A stretch of DNA of 64,000 bases from Hominiventricola filiformis (GCF_020686965.1 NZ_JAJEPS010000008.1:79644-143643), one strand, 5' to 3'. Positions 34,764-43,829 are shown, counted from the first letter of the stretch. Numbers and translations: made by a program. Notes: generated by a model from the sequence alone, not told the origin.

Positions 34764-34997
34764 TGTTGTGACATGATAGCAATGAAGCGTGAGGTTGCCA
34801 CGCAGGTATAGCGCGTGGGTTTTCCGTGGAGCGAATGTCAAGTTAGCAAACTGGCGACAAGTCACTGTACAAGTAAAGAGCTTCTTAAGTAAGAGGTAAA
34901 TATCGTGTGAGTATCCACGTGATACACACGGATGAGTGTACAGTCACCGCTTGTCGTACTGGTAGTCTAAAGTACGAATAAGGAGGCGACTTTTTTT
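34764..34997 (+). promoter_or_regulatory. Structured leader of the S10 operon
   Basis: The leader can fold into a hairpin CCACGC/GCGTGG (about 34798-34819) and a long stem in which CGACAAG and ACTGTACA (about 34854-34872) pair with TGTACAGT and CTTGTCG (about 34938-34957). This stem encloses an inner hairpin CGTGTGAGTATC/GATACACACG. A last hairpin CGTACT/AGTACG comes just before the SD AAGGAGG. Such leaders let a ribosomal protein, L4 in E. coli, repress its own operon. The ligand here is not known. Confidence 0.65.
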
Positions 34998-35315
34998 ATG
35001 GCAAGTCAAGTAATGAGAATCACAATGAAAGCATATGATCATCAGCTGATCGATGCATCCGCCAAGAAAATTATCGAGACGGTAAAGAAAACGGGATCTA
35101 AGGTGAGTGGACCGGTGCCGCTGCCGACTAAGAAGGAAGTAGTAACCATCCTTCGTGCAGTACACAAATATAAAGATTCCAGAGAGCAGTTCGAGCAGAG
35201 AACTCACAAGAGACTGATCGACATCATCGCACCGACGCAGAAGACGGTTGACGCACTGTCCCGCCTTGAGATGCCTGCAGGTGTGTATGTTGATATTAAA
35301 ATGAAAAACAAATAA
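34998..35315 (+). CDS. rpsJ: Ribosomal protein uS10
   Basis: This 105-residue protein of the 30S head also takes part in transcription antitermination with NusB. The sequence VMRITMKAYDHQLIDASAKKIIETV and PLPTKKEVVTILR is typical, and length is standard. It is the first gene of the operon, with SD AAGGAGGCG and a structured leader. Confidence 0.98.
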   Translation: MASQVMRITMKAYDHQLIDASAKKIIETVKKTGSKVSGPVPLPTKKEVVTILRAVHKYKDSREQFEQRTHKRLIDIIAPTQKTVDALSRLEMPAGVYVDIKMKNK

Positions 35316-35385
35316 TTCCTGCGGCTAGAATGAATTCCTTAAAAGAAGGTATTCCGCTGTAGAGAGAACAGGAGGAAACGTAAGA

Positions 35386-36021
35386 ATGAAGAAAGCTATC
35401 TTAGCTACAAAAGTCGGAATGACTCAGATCTTCAACGAAGACGGAGTGCTCACTCCGGTTACCGTGCTTCAGGCCGGACCGTGTGTTGTAACTCAGGTTA
35501 AAACCGTAGAGAACGACGGATATGCCGCTGTTCAGGTTGGCTTCGTTGATACCAGAGAAAAACTGGTGAACAAAGCAGAGAAAGGACACTTTGACAAAGC
35601 AGGCGTTGCTTATAAGAAATTTGTCAGAGAGTTTAGATTAGAGAATGCTGCTGAGTACGCACCGGCACAGGAGATCAAAGCAGACATCTTCGCTGCAGGC
35701 GATAAGATCGATGCAACTGCTGTATCCAAAGGAAAAGGTTTCCAGGGTGCTATTAAGAGACTTGGCCAGCACAGAGGACCGATGGCTCATGGTTCTAAAT
35801 TCCATCGTCATCAGGGTTCCAACGGCGCTTGCTCCGATCCGAGTAAGGTATTCAAAGGAAAAGGAATGCCTGGACACATGGGCGCTAAACAGATTACTAT
35901 CCAGAATCTGGAAGTAGTCAAAGTTGACGCAGAGAACAACTTATTGTTGGTAAAAGGTGCGGTACCAGGACCTAAGAAAGCCTTAGTTACCATCAAAGAG
36001 ACCGTTAAGAGCGGTAAATAA
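35386..36021 (+). CDS. rplC: Ribosomal protein uL3
   Basis: This 211-residue protein is one of the early-assembly proteins of the 50S subunit. It starts KKAILATKVGMTQIF and carries the long loop with GAIKRLGQHRGPMAHGSKFHRHQGS (two pieces around residues 124-148) that reaches toward the peptidyl-transferase centre. SD AGGAGG precedes ATG 35386, and rplD follows 26 bases on. Confidence 0.98.
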   Translation: MKKAILATKVGMTQIFNEDGVLTPVTVLQAGPCVVTQVKTVENDGYAAVQVGFVDTREKLVNKAEKGHFDKAGVAYKKFVREFRLENAAEYAPAQEIKADIFAAGDKIDATAVSKGKGFQGAIKRLGQHRGPMAHGSKFHRHQGSNGACSDPSKVFKGKGMPGHMGAKQITIQNLEVVKVDAENNLLLVKGAVPGPKKALVTIKETVKSGK

Positions 36022-36047
36022 GGTTTAGGGAAAGGAGGAACACATAA

Positions 36048-36668
36048 ATGGCAAACGTATCTGTTTATAATATGGAAGGCAAAGAAGTTGGCACAATTGA
36101 ACTGAACGATGCAGTATTCGGTGTAGAAGTAAATGAGCACCTGGTACACATGGCAGTTGTTGCACAGCTTGCAAATAAAAGACAGGGAACTCAGAAAGCT
36201 AAAACCCGTTCCGAAGTTTCCGGCGGTGGAAGAAAACCGTGGAGACAGAAAGGTACCGGACATGCTCGTCAGGGTTCAACAAGAGCTCCGCAGTGGACCG
36301 GCGGCGGCGTAGTATTCGCTCCGACTCCGAGAGATTACACGATCCGTCTGAACAAGAAAGAGAAGAGACTTGCTCTGAAATCCGTTCTGACTAACTGTGT
36401 AAATGAGAATAAATTCATCGTTCTCGACGAACTGAAATTCGACGAGATCAAAACTAAAAAAATGCAGGCAGTTCTGGATGCACTGAACGTATCCAAAGCG
36501 CTGGTAGTTCTCAATGAGAATGACACTAACGTTGTTAAGTCTGCAAGCAACATCGCAAACATTCAGACAGCTCTGACCAACACCATCAATGTGTATGACA
36601 TTCTGAAATACAACACTGTTGTTGTTACCAAGGATGCTGTTAAGACCATCGAGGAGGTATATGCATAA
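36048..36668 (+). CDS. rplD: Ribosomal protein uL4
   Basis: This 206-residue 50S protein has a basic extended loop (GGGRKPWRQKGTGHARQGS, about residues 60-78) that lines the peptide exit tunnel. In many bacteria L4 also represses the S10 operon through its leader. Its stop overlaps the rplW start by one base. Confidence 0.98.
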   Translation: MANVSVYNMEGKEVGTIELNDAVFGVEVNEHLVHMAVVAQLANKRQGTQKAKTRSEVSGGGRKPWRQKGTGHARQGSTRAPQWTGGGVVFAPTPRDYTIRLNKKEKRLALKSVLTNCVNENKFIVLDELKFDEIKTKKMQAVLDALNVSKALVVLNENDTNVVKSASNIANIQTALTNTINVYDILKYNTVVVTKDAVKTIEEVYA

Positions 36669-36967
36669 TGGCTGATATCAAATACTATGATGTAATCCTC
36701 AAACCGGTTATCACTGAGAAGAGTATGGCAGCTATGAGCGAGAAGAAATACACTTTCCTTGTTCATACCGAGGCTACCAAATCTCAGGTGAAAGAAGCAG
36801 TAGAGAAAATGTTCGCTGGTACTAAAGTACAGAGCGTAAACACCATGAACTGCGACGGAAAGAATAAGAGACGTGGCATGGTTGTCGGCAAAACCGCAAA
36901 AACCAAAAAAGCCATCGTTCAGCTGACTGCAGACAGCAAAGATATCGAGATCTTTGAGGGACTGTAA
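36668..36967 (+). CDS. rplW: Ribosomal protein uL23
   Basis: This 99-residue protein sits at the tunnel exit, the docking site for trigger factor and signal recognition particle. It has the family pattern DVILKPVITEKSM at the start and KKAIVQLT near the end. It is coupled to rplD by overlap. Confidence 0.98.
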   Translation: MADIKYYDVILKPVITEKSMAAMSEKKYTFLVHTEATKSQVKEAVEKMFAGTKVQSVNTMNCDGKNKRRGMVVGKTAKTKKAIVQLTADSKDIEIFEGL

Positions 36968-37037
36968 GTCGTAAGCGATTTAAAACTATGTGCATACGAG
37001 CACGACAATTTCGTAGATATTGAAAGGAGATAAAGTA

Positions 37038-37880
37038 ATGGGAATCAAAACATACCGCCCATATACACCTTCCAGAAGACATATGTCCGGTTATGATTTC
37101 GCGGAGATCACCAAAAGTACTCCGGAGAAATCTCTGGTCGTTTCTCTTAAGAAAAACGCAGGACGTAATGCTCAGGGTAAAATCACTGTGAGACACCGTG
37201 GAGGTGGATCCAGAAGAAAATACAGAATCATCGACTTCAAGAGAAGAAAAGATGGAGTTCCGGCAACTGTTGTTGGTATCGAGTACGATCCGAACAGAAC
37301 TGCTAACATCGCACTGATCTGCTACGCAGACGGCGAGAAAGCTTACATCCTTGCTCCGCAGGGACTGAAAGTTGGAATGGTTATCATGAATGGACCGGAG
37401 GCAGAGGTTCATGTAGGAAACTGCCTGCCGCTGGAGAATATTCCGGTTGGTACTATGGTTCATAACGTAGAGTTATATGCTGGTAAGGGCGGACAGCTGG
37501 TTCGTTCTGCTGGTAACAGCGCTCAGCTGATGGCTAAGGAAGGCAAATATGCTACCCTGAGAATGCCGTCCGGCGAGATGAGAATGGTTCCGCTGAACTG
37601 CCGTGCAACCGTTGGTGTTGTAGGTAATGGTGAGCACAACCTGATCAACGTTGGTAAAGCTGGTCGTAAACGTCACATGGGAATTAGACCTACTGTCCGT
37701 GGTTCCGTCATGAACCCGAACGATCATCCGCATGGTGGTGGAGAAGGAAAGACTGGTATCGGTCGTCCGGGTCCGTGCACACCTTGGGGTAAACCGGCTC
37801 TTGGTCTTAAGACTAGAAAGAAGAACAAGCAGTCCAACAAGCTGATCGTTAGAAGAAGAGATGGCAGAACATTCAAATAA
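37038..37880 (+). CDS. rplB: Ribosomal protein uL2
   Basis: This 280-residue protein at the peptidyl-transferase region starts at ATG 37038, behind GAAAGGAG; an earlier in-frame codon at 37020 has no SD. The signature MNPNDHPHGGGEGKTG with its conserved His lies near residue 225. The C-terminus is basic, as usual. Confidence 0.98.
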   Translation: MGIKTYRPYTPSRRHMSGYDFAEITKSTPEKSLVVSLKKNAGRNAQGKITVRHRGGGSRRKYRIIDFKRRKDGVPATVVGIEYDPNRTANIALICYADGEKAYILAPQGLKVGMVIMNGPEAEVHVGNCLPLENIPVGTMVHNVELYAGKGGQLVRSAGNSAQLMAKEGKYATLRMPSGEMRMVPLNCRATVGVVGNGEHNLINVGKAGRKRHMGIRPTVRGSVMNPNDHPHGGGEGKTGIGRPGPCTPWGKPALGLKTRKKNKQSNKLIVRRRDGRTFK

Positions 37881-37898
37881 GGAATAGGAGGTTTCACA

Positions 37899-38177
37899 AT
37901 GGCTCGTTCATTAAAAAAAGGACCATTTGCAGATGCTAGCCTGCTTAAGAAAGTAGACGCTATGAACGCAAGCGGAAGTAAGGCCGTGATCAAGACCTGG
38001 TCTCGCCGTTCCACTATTTTCCCGCAGATGGTTTCACATACAATCGCAGTACACGATGGAAGAAAACATGTTCCGGTATATGTTACTGAGGATATGGTAG
38101 GACACAAACTTGGAGAGTTCGTTCCGACCAGAACTTACAGAGGACATGGAAAAGACGAGAAGAAGTCCAGACGTTAG
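37899..38177 (+). CDS. rpsS: Ribosomal protein uS19
   Basis: This 92-residue 30S head protein contacts the 50S A-site finger. It shows RSLKKGPFADASLLKKV at the start and GHKLGEFVPTRTYRGH near the end. SD AGGAGG precedes ATG 37899. Confidence 0.98.
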   Translation: MARSLKKGPFADASLLKKVDAMNASGSKAVIKTWSRRSTIFPQMVSHTIAVHDGRKHVPVYVTEDMVGHKLGEFVPTRTYRGHGKDEKKSRR

Positions 38178-38208
38178 TCGTTGATATATTGGAAGGAGGT
38201 TACATCGA

Positions 38209-38598
38209 ATGGCAAAGGGATCCAGAAGTCAGATTAAGAGAGAAAGAAATGCCCAGAAGGATACCAGACCGTCTGCTAAGTTATCTTATGCACACGTTTC
38301 TGTCCAGAAGGCTTGCTTCGTTTTAGATGCCATCAGAGGTAAAGACGTGGAAACTGCACTTGGTATTGTTGCTTACAATCCGAGATATGCATCCACACTG
38401 ATTGAGAAATTATTAAAGTCCGCAATTGCAAATGCGGAGAACAATAACGGAATGCACGCTGAGAATCTTTATGTAGCTGCCTGCTATGCAGACAAGGGAC
38501 CGACCATGAAGAGAATCAGACCGAGAGCACAGGGCCGCGCTTATCGTATCGAGAAGAGAATGAGCCACATCACGATCGTGCTTGACGAGAAGAAATAA
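38209..38598 (+). CDS. rplV: Ribosomal protein uL22
   Basis: This 129-residue protein has the beta-hairpin (GPTMKRIRPRAQGRAYRI) that reaches into the exit tunnel, a site of macrolide resistance mutations in other species. It has a short basic extension at the N-terminus (KGSRSQIKRERNAQKD) compared with the common 110-residue form. Confidence 0.98.
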   Translation: MAKGSRSQIKRERNAQKDTRPSAKLSYAHVSVQKACFVLDAIRGKDVETALGIVAYNPRYASTLIEKLLKSAIANAENNNGMHAENLYVAACYADKGPTMKRIRPRAQGRAYRIEKRMSHITIVLDEKK

Positions 38599-38609
38599 GG
38601 AGGACAATC

Positions 38610-39266
38610 ATGGGACAGAAAGTTAACCCGCACGGCCTTAGAGTCGGTGTTATTAAAGACTGGGATTCCAAATGGTATGCGGAAGCAGATTTCGCAGACT
38701 GCCTGGTTGAAGATTATCAGATCAGAAAGTTCCTGAAAAAGAAACTGTACAGCGCTGGAGTTTCCAAGATTGAGATCGAGAGAACCTCCGACCGCGTTAA
38801 AATTATCATCTCTACTGCAAAACCGGGTATGATCATCGGTAAAGGCGGAGCAGAGATCGAAAAAGTAAGAGCTGAATTACAGAAGATGACTACTAAGAAA
38901 GTAGTTGTAGATATCAAAGAAGTTAAGAGACCGGACCGTGAGGCTCAGCTCGTTGCAGAGAACATTGCACAGCAACTGGAGAATCGTATCTCCTTCCGTC
39001 GTGCTATGAAATCCTGCATGGGACGTGCTATGAAGTCTGGTGCAAAGGGAATCAAAGTTACCTGTTCAGGTCGTCTTGGCGGCGCTGATATGGCTCGTAC
39101 TGAGACTTACTCAGACGGTACAATCCCGCTGCATACTCTGAGAGCAGATATTGACTATGGTTTCGCAGAAGCAGATACTACCTACGGCAAAACTGGCGTA
39201 AAGGTATGGATCTACAGAGGCGAGATTCTTCCAACAAAGGCAGCAAAGGAAGGGAGCGATAAATAA
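38610..39266 (+). CDS. rpsC: Ribosomal protein uS3
   Basis: This 218-residue protein at the mRNA entry has a KH domain with the GMIIGKGGAEIEKVR motif (residues about 71-85) and a C-terminal domain with GRLGGADMARTE. SD AAGGAGGAC precedes ATG 38610. The last base of its stop is the first base of the rplP ATG. Confidence 0.98.
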   Translation: MGQKVNPHGLRVGVIKDWDSKWYAEADFADCLVEDYQIRKFLKKKLYSAGVSKIEIERTSDRVKIIISTAKPGMIIGKGGAEIEKVRAELQKMTTKKVVVDIKEVKRPDREAQLVAENIAQQLENRISFRRAMKSCMGRAMKSGAKGIKVTCSGRLGGADMARTETYSDGTIPLHTLRADIDYGFAEADTTYGKTGVKVWIYRGEILPTKAAKEGSDK

Positions 39267-39706
39267 TGTTAATGCCAAAGAGAGTAAAGCGCCGTAAACA
39301 GTTCCGCGGTACTATGACCGGTAAGGCGCTTAGAGGTAATAAGATTACAAATGGTGAATACGGTATTGTTGCTCTTGAGCCGTGCTGGATCAAATCCAAT
39401 CAGATCGAGGCAGCCCGTATCGCTATGACCCGTTACATCAAACGTGGTGGTAAAGTTTGGATCAAAATTTTCCCGGATAAACCCGTAACCAACAAGCCGG
39501 CTGAGACCCGTATGGGTTCCGGTAAAGGAACGCTGGAGTACTGGGTGGCAGTTGTTAAACCGGGCCGTGTTATGTTTGAGATTTCCGGAGTATCCGAAGA
39601 GATCGCAAAAGAGGCACTGCGTCTGGCTACCCACAAGTTACCCTGCAAATGTAAAGTCGTTTCTCGCGCAGACTTAGAAGGCGGTGATAACAGTGAAAAT
39701 GAATAA
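39266..39706 (+). CDS. rplP: Ribosomal protein uL16
   Basis: This 146-residue protein organises the A-site tRNA region of the 50S. It begins MLMPKRVKRRKQFRG and has KVWIKIFPDKPVT. The start is the ATG overlapping the rpsC stop, as in other Firmicutes. Confidence 0.98.
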   Translation: MLMPKRVKRRKQFRGTMTGKALRGNKITNGEYGIVALEPCWIKSNQIEAARIAMTRYIKRGGKVWIKIFPDKPVTNKPAETRMGSGKGTLEYWVAVVKPGRVMFEISGVSEEIAKEALRLATHKLPCKCKVVSRADLEGGDNSENE

Positions 39707-39893
39707 ATATGTTGAAGATTTAAAAGCAAAATCAGCTGCAGAACTGAACAATGAGTTAGTAGCTGCAAAGAAGGAACTTTTCAACCTGAGATTCCAGAAT
39801 GCAACCAATCAGCTGGATAACACGGCAAGAATCAAAGAGGTTCGTAAGAATATTGCCCGTATTCAGACTGTTATCGCACAGAAGAACGCGTAA
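39693..39893 (+). CDS. rpmC: Ribosomal protein uL29
   Basis: GTG 39693 is preferred, giving 66 residues that start MKMNKYVEDLKAKSAAEL; GTG 39684 and ATG 39699 are in the same frame. It overlaps the end of rplP by 14 bases. It is a two-helix protein at the tunnel exit, with the usual LRFQNATNQLDNTARI. Confidence 0.95.
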   Translation: MKMNKYVEDLKAKSAAELNNELVAAKKELFNLRFQNATNQLDNTARIKEVRKNIARIQTVIAQKNA

Positions 39894-39928
39894 GCCTGGA
39901 AGCTGCAGTTTGAGAAAGGAGAACAATC

Positions 39929-40183
39929 GTGGAAAGAAATCTGAGAAAAACCCGTGTCGGTAAAGTGGTTAGCAATAAAATGGATAAGACCATCGTAGTT
40001 GCTGTAGAGAACCATGTAAAACATCCGCTCTACGGAAAGATCGTTAAGAAGACTTATAAATTAAAAGCGCACGATGAGAATAATGAGTGCGGAATCGGTG
40101 ATACCGTAAAAGTTATGGAGACCAGACCGCTGTCTAAAGACAAGAGATGGAGACTGGTCAACATTATTGAGAAAGCCAGATAG
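39929..40183 (+). CDS. rpsQ: Ribosomal protein uS17
   Basis: This 84-residue OB-fold protein of the 30S body starts at GTG 39929 behind AAAGGAGAA. It shows KTRVGKVVSNKMDKTIVVAV and the C-terminal RPLSKDKRWRLVNIIEKA. Confidence 0.98.
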   Translation: MERNLRKTRVGKVVSNKMDKTIVVAVENHVKHPLYGKIVKKTYKLKAHDENNECGIGDTVKVMETRPLSKDKRWRLVNIIEKAR

Positions 40184-40195
40184 GAGGATGCCGCA

Positions 40196-40564
40196 ATGGT
40201 ACAGCAGGAAACAAGACTGAAAGTTGCTGATAACACCGGTGCAAAAGAATTACTCTGCATCCGCGTTATGGGCGGCTCTACAAGAAGATATGCAAACATC
40301 GGCGATGTGATCGTTGCCAGCGTTAAAGATGCAACACCAGGCGGTGTTGTTAAAAAGGGCGATGTAGTGAAGGCTGTTGTAGTCCGCACTGTTAAAGGCG
40401 CTCGCCGTAAAGACGGCTCCTACATCAAATTTGATGAGAATGCCGCAGTTATTATCAAAGAGGATAAAAACCCGAGAGGAACCCGTATCTTTGGGCCGGT
40501 AGCTAGAGAGCTTCGTGAGAAACAGTTCATGAAGATCGTATCCCTTGCTCCGGAAGTATTATAG
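40196..40564 (+). CDS. rplN: Ribosomal protein uL14
   Basis: This 122-residue protein at the subunit interface has the signature VQQETRLKVADNTGAKEL at the start and GTRIFGPVARELR near residue 105. It is also the contact site of the silencing factor RsfS in other bacteria. Confidence 0.98.
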   Translation: MVQQETRLKVADNTGAKELLCIRVMGGSTRRYANIGDVIVASVKDATPGGVVKKGDVVKAVVVRTVKGARRKDGSYIKFDENAAVIIKEDKNPRGTRIFGPVARELREKQFMKIVSLAPEVL

Positions 40565-40577
40565 GAGGTATCGGAAT

Positions 40578-40889
40578 ATGTCTACAATGAAAATTAAAAA
40601 AGGCGACACCGTCAGAGTCATTGCCGGTACTGACAAAGGAAGCGAAGGCAAGGTTATCGCTGTTAATCACAAAAACAACACCGTCCTCGTAGAGGGTGTA
40701 AACATGATTACAAAACACACCAAACCGTCACCGGCTAACCAGCAGGGCGGAATCGTACATCAGGAAGGACCGATCGACGCTTCTAACGTTATGTTCGTAA
40801 GCGAAGGAAAAGTTTCCAGAATCGGTTTCAAGATGGACGGAGACAAGAAAGTCCGCGTTGCAAAAGCAACCGGTAAGGTTATCGACTAA
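40578..40889 (+). CDS. rplX: Ribosomal protein uL24
   Basis: ATG 40578 behind TAGGAGGTAT gives 103 residues; an upstream in-frame codon at 40545 lies inside rplN. The KOW motif is at KKGDTVRVIAGTDKGSEGKV. It is an assembly initiator of the 50S subunit. Confidence 0.98.
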   Translation: MSTMKIKKGDTVRVIAGTDKGSEGKVIAVNHKNNTVLVEGVNMITKHTKPSPANQQGGIVHQEGPIDASNVMFVSEGKVSRIGFKMDGDKKVRVAKATGKVID

Positions 40890-40915
40890 TATTTGAGGAA
40901 GGAGGTCTGGAGAAG

Positions 40916-41455
40916 TTGAGTAGACTCAGTGAGCAGTACAAAAATGAGATCGTAGACGCTATGATCAAAAAATTTGAATATAAAAACATTATGGAAGTGC
41001 CGAAGCTTGACAAAGTTGTTATCAACATGGGTGTCGGCGAGGCTAAAGAGAATGCTAAAGTGCTGGATTCTGCAGTAAAAGATCTGGAGACCATCACCGG
41101 TCAGAAAGTAGTTCTGACCAGAGCAAAGAATTCCGTAGCAAACTTCAAAATCCGTGAGGGTATGCCGATCGGATGCAAAGTTACTCTTCGTGGAGAGAAA
41201 ATGTACGAGTTCGTGGATCGTCTGGTAAACCTGGCACTTCCGCGTGTACGTGACTTCCGTGGTGTAAACCCGAACGCTTTCGATGGCAGAGGAAACTATG
41301 CACTCGGAATCAAAGAACAGCTGATTTTCCCGGAAATTGAATATGATAAAGTGGACAAAGTAAGAGGTATGGATATCATCTTCGTTACCACCGCTAAGAC
41401 AGACGAGGAGGCTCGTTATCTGTTAAGCTTATTCAATATGCCATTCGCTAAATAG
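40916..41455 (+). CDS. rplE: Ribosomal protein uL5
   Basis: This 179-residue protein binds 5S rRNA and contacts P-site tRNA. It starts at TTG 40916 behind AAGGAGGTC. It shows PKLDKVVINMGVGEA and RVRDFRGVNPNAFDGRGNY. Confidence 0.98.
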   Translation: MSRLSEQYKNEIVDAMIKKFEYKNIMEVPKLDKVVINMGVGEAKENAKVLDSAVKDLETITGQKVVLTRAKNSVANFKIREGMPIGCKVTLRGEKMYEFVDRLVNLALPRVRDFRGVNPNAFDGRGNYALGIKEQLIFPEIEYDKVDKVRGMDIIFVTTAKTDEEARYLLSLFNMPFAK

Positions 41456-41466
41456 GAGGGAATTTC

Positions 41467-41652
41467 ATGGCTAAGACATCGATGAAAATCAAACAGCAGC
41501 GCAAACAGAAATTCTCCACCAGAGAATACAGCCGCTGCAGAATTTGCGGTCGTCCGCATGCTTACCTTAGAAAATATGGAATCTGCAGAATTTGCTTCCG
41601 TGAGCTGGCTTACGCAGGCCAGATCCCGGGCGTAAAGAAAGCAAGCTGGTAG
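41467..41652 (+). CDS. rpsZ: Ribosomal protein uS14, zinc-binding type
   Basis: This 61-residue short form has the zinc ribbon Cys24-x2-Cys27 and Cys40-x2-Cys43 (CRICGR and CRICFREL). Firmicutes often keep a second, zinc-free S14 elsewhere for zinc starvation; none is in this window. SD AGGAGG precedes ATG 41467. Confidence 0.98.
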   Translation: MAKTSMKIKQQRKQKFSTREYSRCRICGRPHAYLRKYGICRICFRELAYAGQIPGVKKASW

Positions 41653-41667
41653 AAAGGAGACGTCAAA

Positions 41668-42069
41668 ATGACAACGAACGATCCAATCGCAGATATGCTC
41701 ACTAGAATCCGCAATGCGAACACTGCAAAGCATGATACCGTAGATGTACCGGTATCCAAGATGAAACTTGCGATCGCTGACATCCTGGTAGATGAGGGAT
41801 ATGTTGAGAAATACGATCTGGTAGATAACGGAAACTTCAAAGATATCCGTATCACCTTAAAATATGGAAAAGATAAGAACGATAAAATTATCGCTGGCCT
41901 GAAGAGAATTTCCAAACCGGGTCTGCGTGTATACGCAAGCAGAGAAGAGCTGCCGAAAGTACTCGGTGGTCTCGGAATCGCTATCATCTCCACCAACAAA
42001 GGTGTGATGACTGACAAGAAAGCAAGAGAGCTGAATGTCGGCGGCGAAGTTCTTGCATTTGTTTGGTAG
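41668..42069 (+). CDS. rpsH: Ribosomal protein uS8
   Basis: This 133-residue 30S assembly protein begins TNDPIADMLTRIRNA and ends with VGGEVLAFVW. In E. coli S8 represses the spc part of the operon. SD AAAGGAG precedes ATG 41668. An 83-base gap follows, longer than most in the operon. Confidence 0.98.
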   Translation: MTTNDPIADMLTRIRNANTAKHDTVDVPVSKMKLAIADILVDEGYVEKYDLVDNGNFKDIRITLKYGKDKNDKIIAGLKRISKPGLRVYASREELPKVLGGLGIAIISTNKGVMTDKKARELNVGGEVLAFVW

Positions 42070-42152
42070 TAAATACATTACTATATAACTCACTGAAAAC
42101 AGAAGGGACAAACATGTCCCTTCCGAAAATCTAAGTAAGGAGGATTTGAATT

Positions 42153-42692
42153 ATGTCCCGTATCGGAAGATTACCGGTAGCGATCCCGGACGGAGTAACC
42201 GTGACCGTAGCCGAGGGAAACAAAGTGACCGTAAAAGGCCCGAAGGGAACTCTGGAAAGAGTACTTCCCGCAGAAATGACAATCAAAGTTGAGGATGGAC
42301 ACGTAGTAGTGACCAGACCGAACGATCTGAAGAAAATGAAATCTTTACACGGATTAACCAGAACTCTGATCTCCAACATGGTGACAGGTGTTCATACTGG
42401 TTATGAGAAAGTTCTTGAGGTAAACGGTGTTGGTTATCGTTGCTCCAAATCCGGAAAGAACCTGACTCTTCATCTTGGATACTCTCATCCGGTTGAGATG
42501 ACCGATCCGGAAGGTCTTGAGGCTGTTGTAGATGGCAACAAGATCACCGTTAAGGGAATCGACAAGGAAAAAGTTGGCCAGTACGCTGCTGAGATTCGCG
42601 ATAAGAGAAGACCTGAGCCGTATAAGGGCAAAGGTATCAAGTATGAGACCGAAGTTATCAGACGTAAAGTTGGTAAAACTGGTAAGAAATAA
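42153..42692 (+). CDS. rplF: Ribosomal protein uL6
   Basis: This 179-residue protein has two repeated domains and ends with RRPEPYKGKGIKYETEVIRRK (split at the family signature near residues 155-175). It lies near the factor-binding site. SD AAGGAGGA precedes ATG 42153. Confidence 0.98.
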   Translation: MSRIGRLPVAIPDGVTVTVAEGNKVTVKGPKGTLERVLPAEMTIKVEDGHVVVTRPNDLKKMKSLHGLTRTLISNMVTGVHTGYEKVLEVNGVGYRCSKSGKNLTLHLGYSHPVEMTDPEGLEAVVDGNKITVKGIDKEKVGQYAAEIRDKRRPEPYKGKGIKYETEVIRRKVGKTGKK

Positions 42693-42709
42693 ATAAGGAG
42701 AGTGTAAAG

Positions 42710-43078
42710 ATGGTTAGTAAGAAATCAAGAAGCGAAGTTCGCGCTAAAAAGCATTACAGACTGCGTAACCACATCAGCGGCACCGCTGAGAGACCGCGTC
42801 TGGCAGTGTTCAGAAGTAATAATCATATGTATGCTCAGATTATCGACGACACCGTTGGAAACACTCTGGTATCTGCTTCTACCCTTCAGAAGGATGTAAA
42901 AGCTGAGCTTGAGAAAACCAACAACGTTGATGCAGCAGCATATCTTGGAAAAGTTATCGCAGAGAAAGCCCTTGAGAAAGGAATCAAAGAGGTTGTATTT
43001 GACCGTGGCGGATTCATTTATCAGGGTAAGATTGCAGCACTGGCTGAGGCAGCCCGTGAGGCAGGACTGGAATTTTAG
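42710..43078 (+). CDS. rplR: Ribosomal protein uL18
   Basis: This 122-residue 5S rRNA-binding protein has a basic N-terminus and the motifs RPRLAVFRSNNHMYAQIID and FDRGGFIYQGKIAALAEAAR. SD AAGGAGAG precedes ATG 42710. Confidence 0.98.
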   Translation: MVSKKSRSEVRAKKHYRLRNHISGTAERPRLAVFRSNNHMYAQIIDDTVGNTLVSASTLQKDVKAELEKTNNVDAAAYLGKVIAEKALEKGIKEVVFDRGGFIYQGKIAALAEAAREAGLEF

Positions 43079-43096
43079 AGGAGGAGGAGACATAAC

Positions 43097-43606
43097 ATGA
43101 GACATGAGATCATTGATGCAAGTCAGTTAGAACTGACTGATAAAGTCGTATCAATTAAGCGTGTTAGTAAGACCGTCAAAGGCGGACGTAGCATGCGTTT
43201 CACGGCTCTGGTAGTCGTTGGTGACGGAAACGGTCACGTAGGCGCCGGTCTTGGAAAAGCCACTGAAATTCCGGAAGCTATCCGTAAGGGCAGAGAAGAT
43301 GCCGTTAAGAAGCTTGTAACCGTCGCACTGGATGACAATAAGAGTATTCCGCATGACAACTTTGGTAAGTTCGGAAGTGCTTCCGTACTGCTGAAGAAAT
43401 CCCCGGAAGGTACCGGTATCATCGCAGGAGGTCCTGCACGTGCCGTTGTAGAGCTTGCTGGTATCAAGAATATCCGTACCAAATCTCTGGGATCAAACAA
43501 TAAACAGAATGTTGTACTGGCTACTATCGAAGGTCTGGCTGGTCTGACCTCTCCGGAGGAGATCGCTAAGAAACGTGGTAAGTCTGTTGACGAGATCATG
43601 GCATAA
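43097..43606 (+). CDS. rpsE: Ribosomal protein uS5
   Basis: This 169-residue protein has a double-stranded-RNA-binding-like domain and VVVGDGNGHVGAGLGKATEI. It works in decoding fidelity, and mutations in its loop give spectinomycin resistance in other bacteria. SD GAGGAGGAG precedes ATG 43097. Confidence 0.98.
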   Translation: MRHEIIDASQLELTDKVVSIKRVSKTVKGGRSMRFTALVVVGDGNGHVGAGLGKATEIPEAIRKGREDAVKKLVTVALDDNKSIPHDNFGKFGSASVLLKKSPEGTGIIAGGPARAVVELAGIKNIRTKSLGSNNKQNVVLATIEGLAGLTSPEEIAKKRGKSVDEIMA

Positions 43607-43620
43607 GGAGGAGAATGAAA

Positions 43621-43803
43621 ATGGCAGAGAAATTAAAGATCACATTAGTAAAATCTCCTATCGGCGCTATCCCGAAGCAGAAAGCTACGGTAGAAGCTCT
43701 TGGTCTTAAGAAAGTAAACAAGACTGTTGAGATGCCGGATAACGATGCAGTTCGTGGAATGATCTGGCATGTAAGACACTTAGTAAAAGTGGAAGAAATC
43801 TAA
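43621..43803 (+). CDS. rpmD: Ribosomal protein uL30
   Basis: ATG 43621 is chosen because AAGGAGGAG lies 8 bases before it; ATG 43615 would be only one or two bases from the SD. The 60-residue product is the normal size, with KSPIGAIPKQKATVEALGL. Confidence 0.97.
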   Translation: MAEKLKITLVKSPIGAIPKQKATVEALGLKKVNKTVEMPDNDAVRGMIWHVRHLVKVEEI

Positions 43804-43829
43804 TTATCAGACAGTAAGGAGGTGCCACA

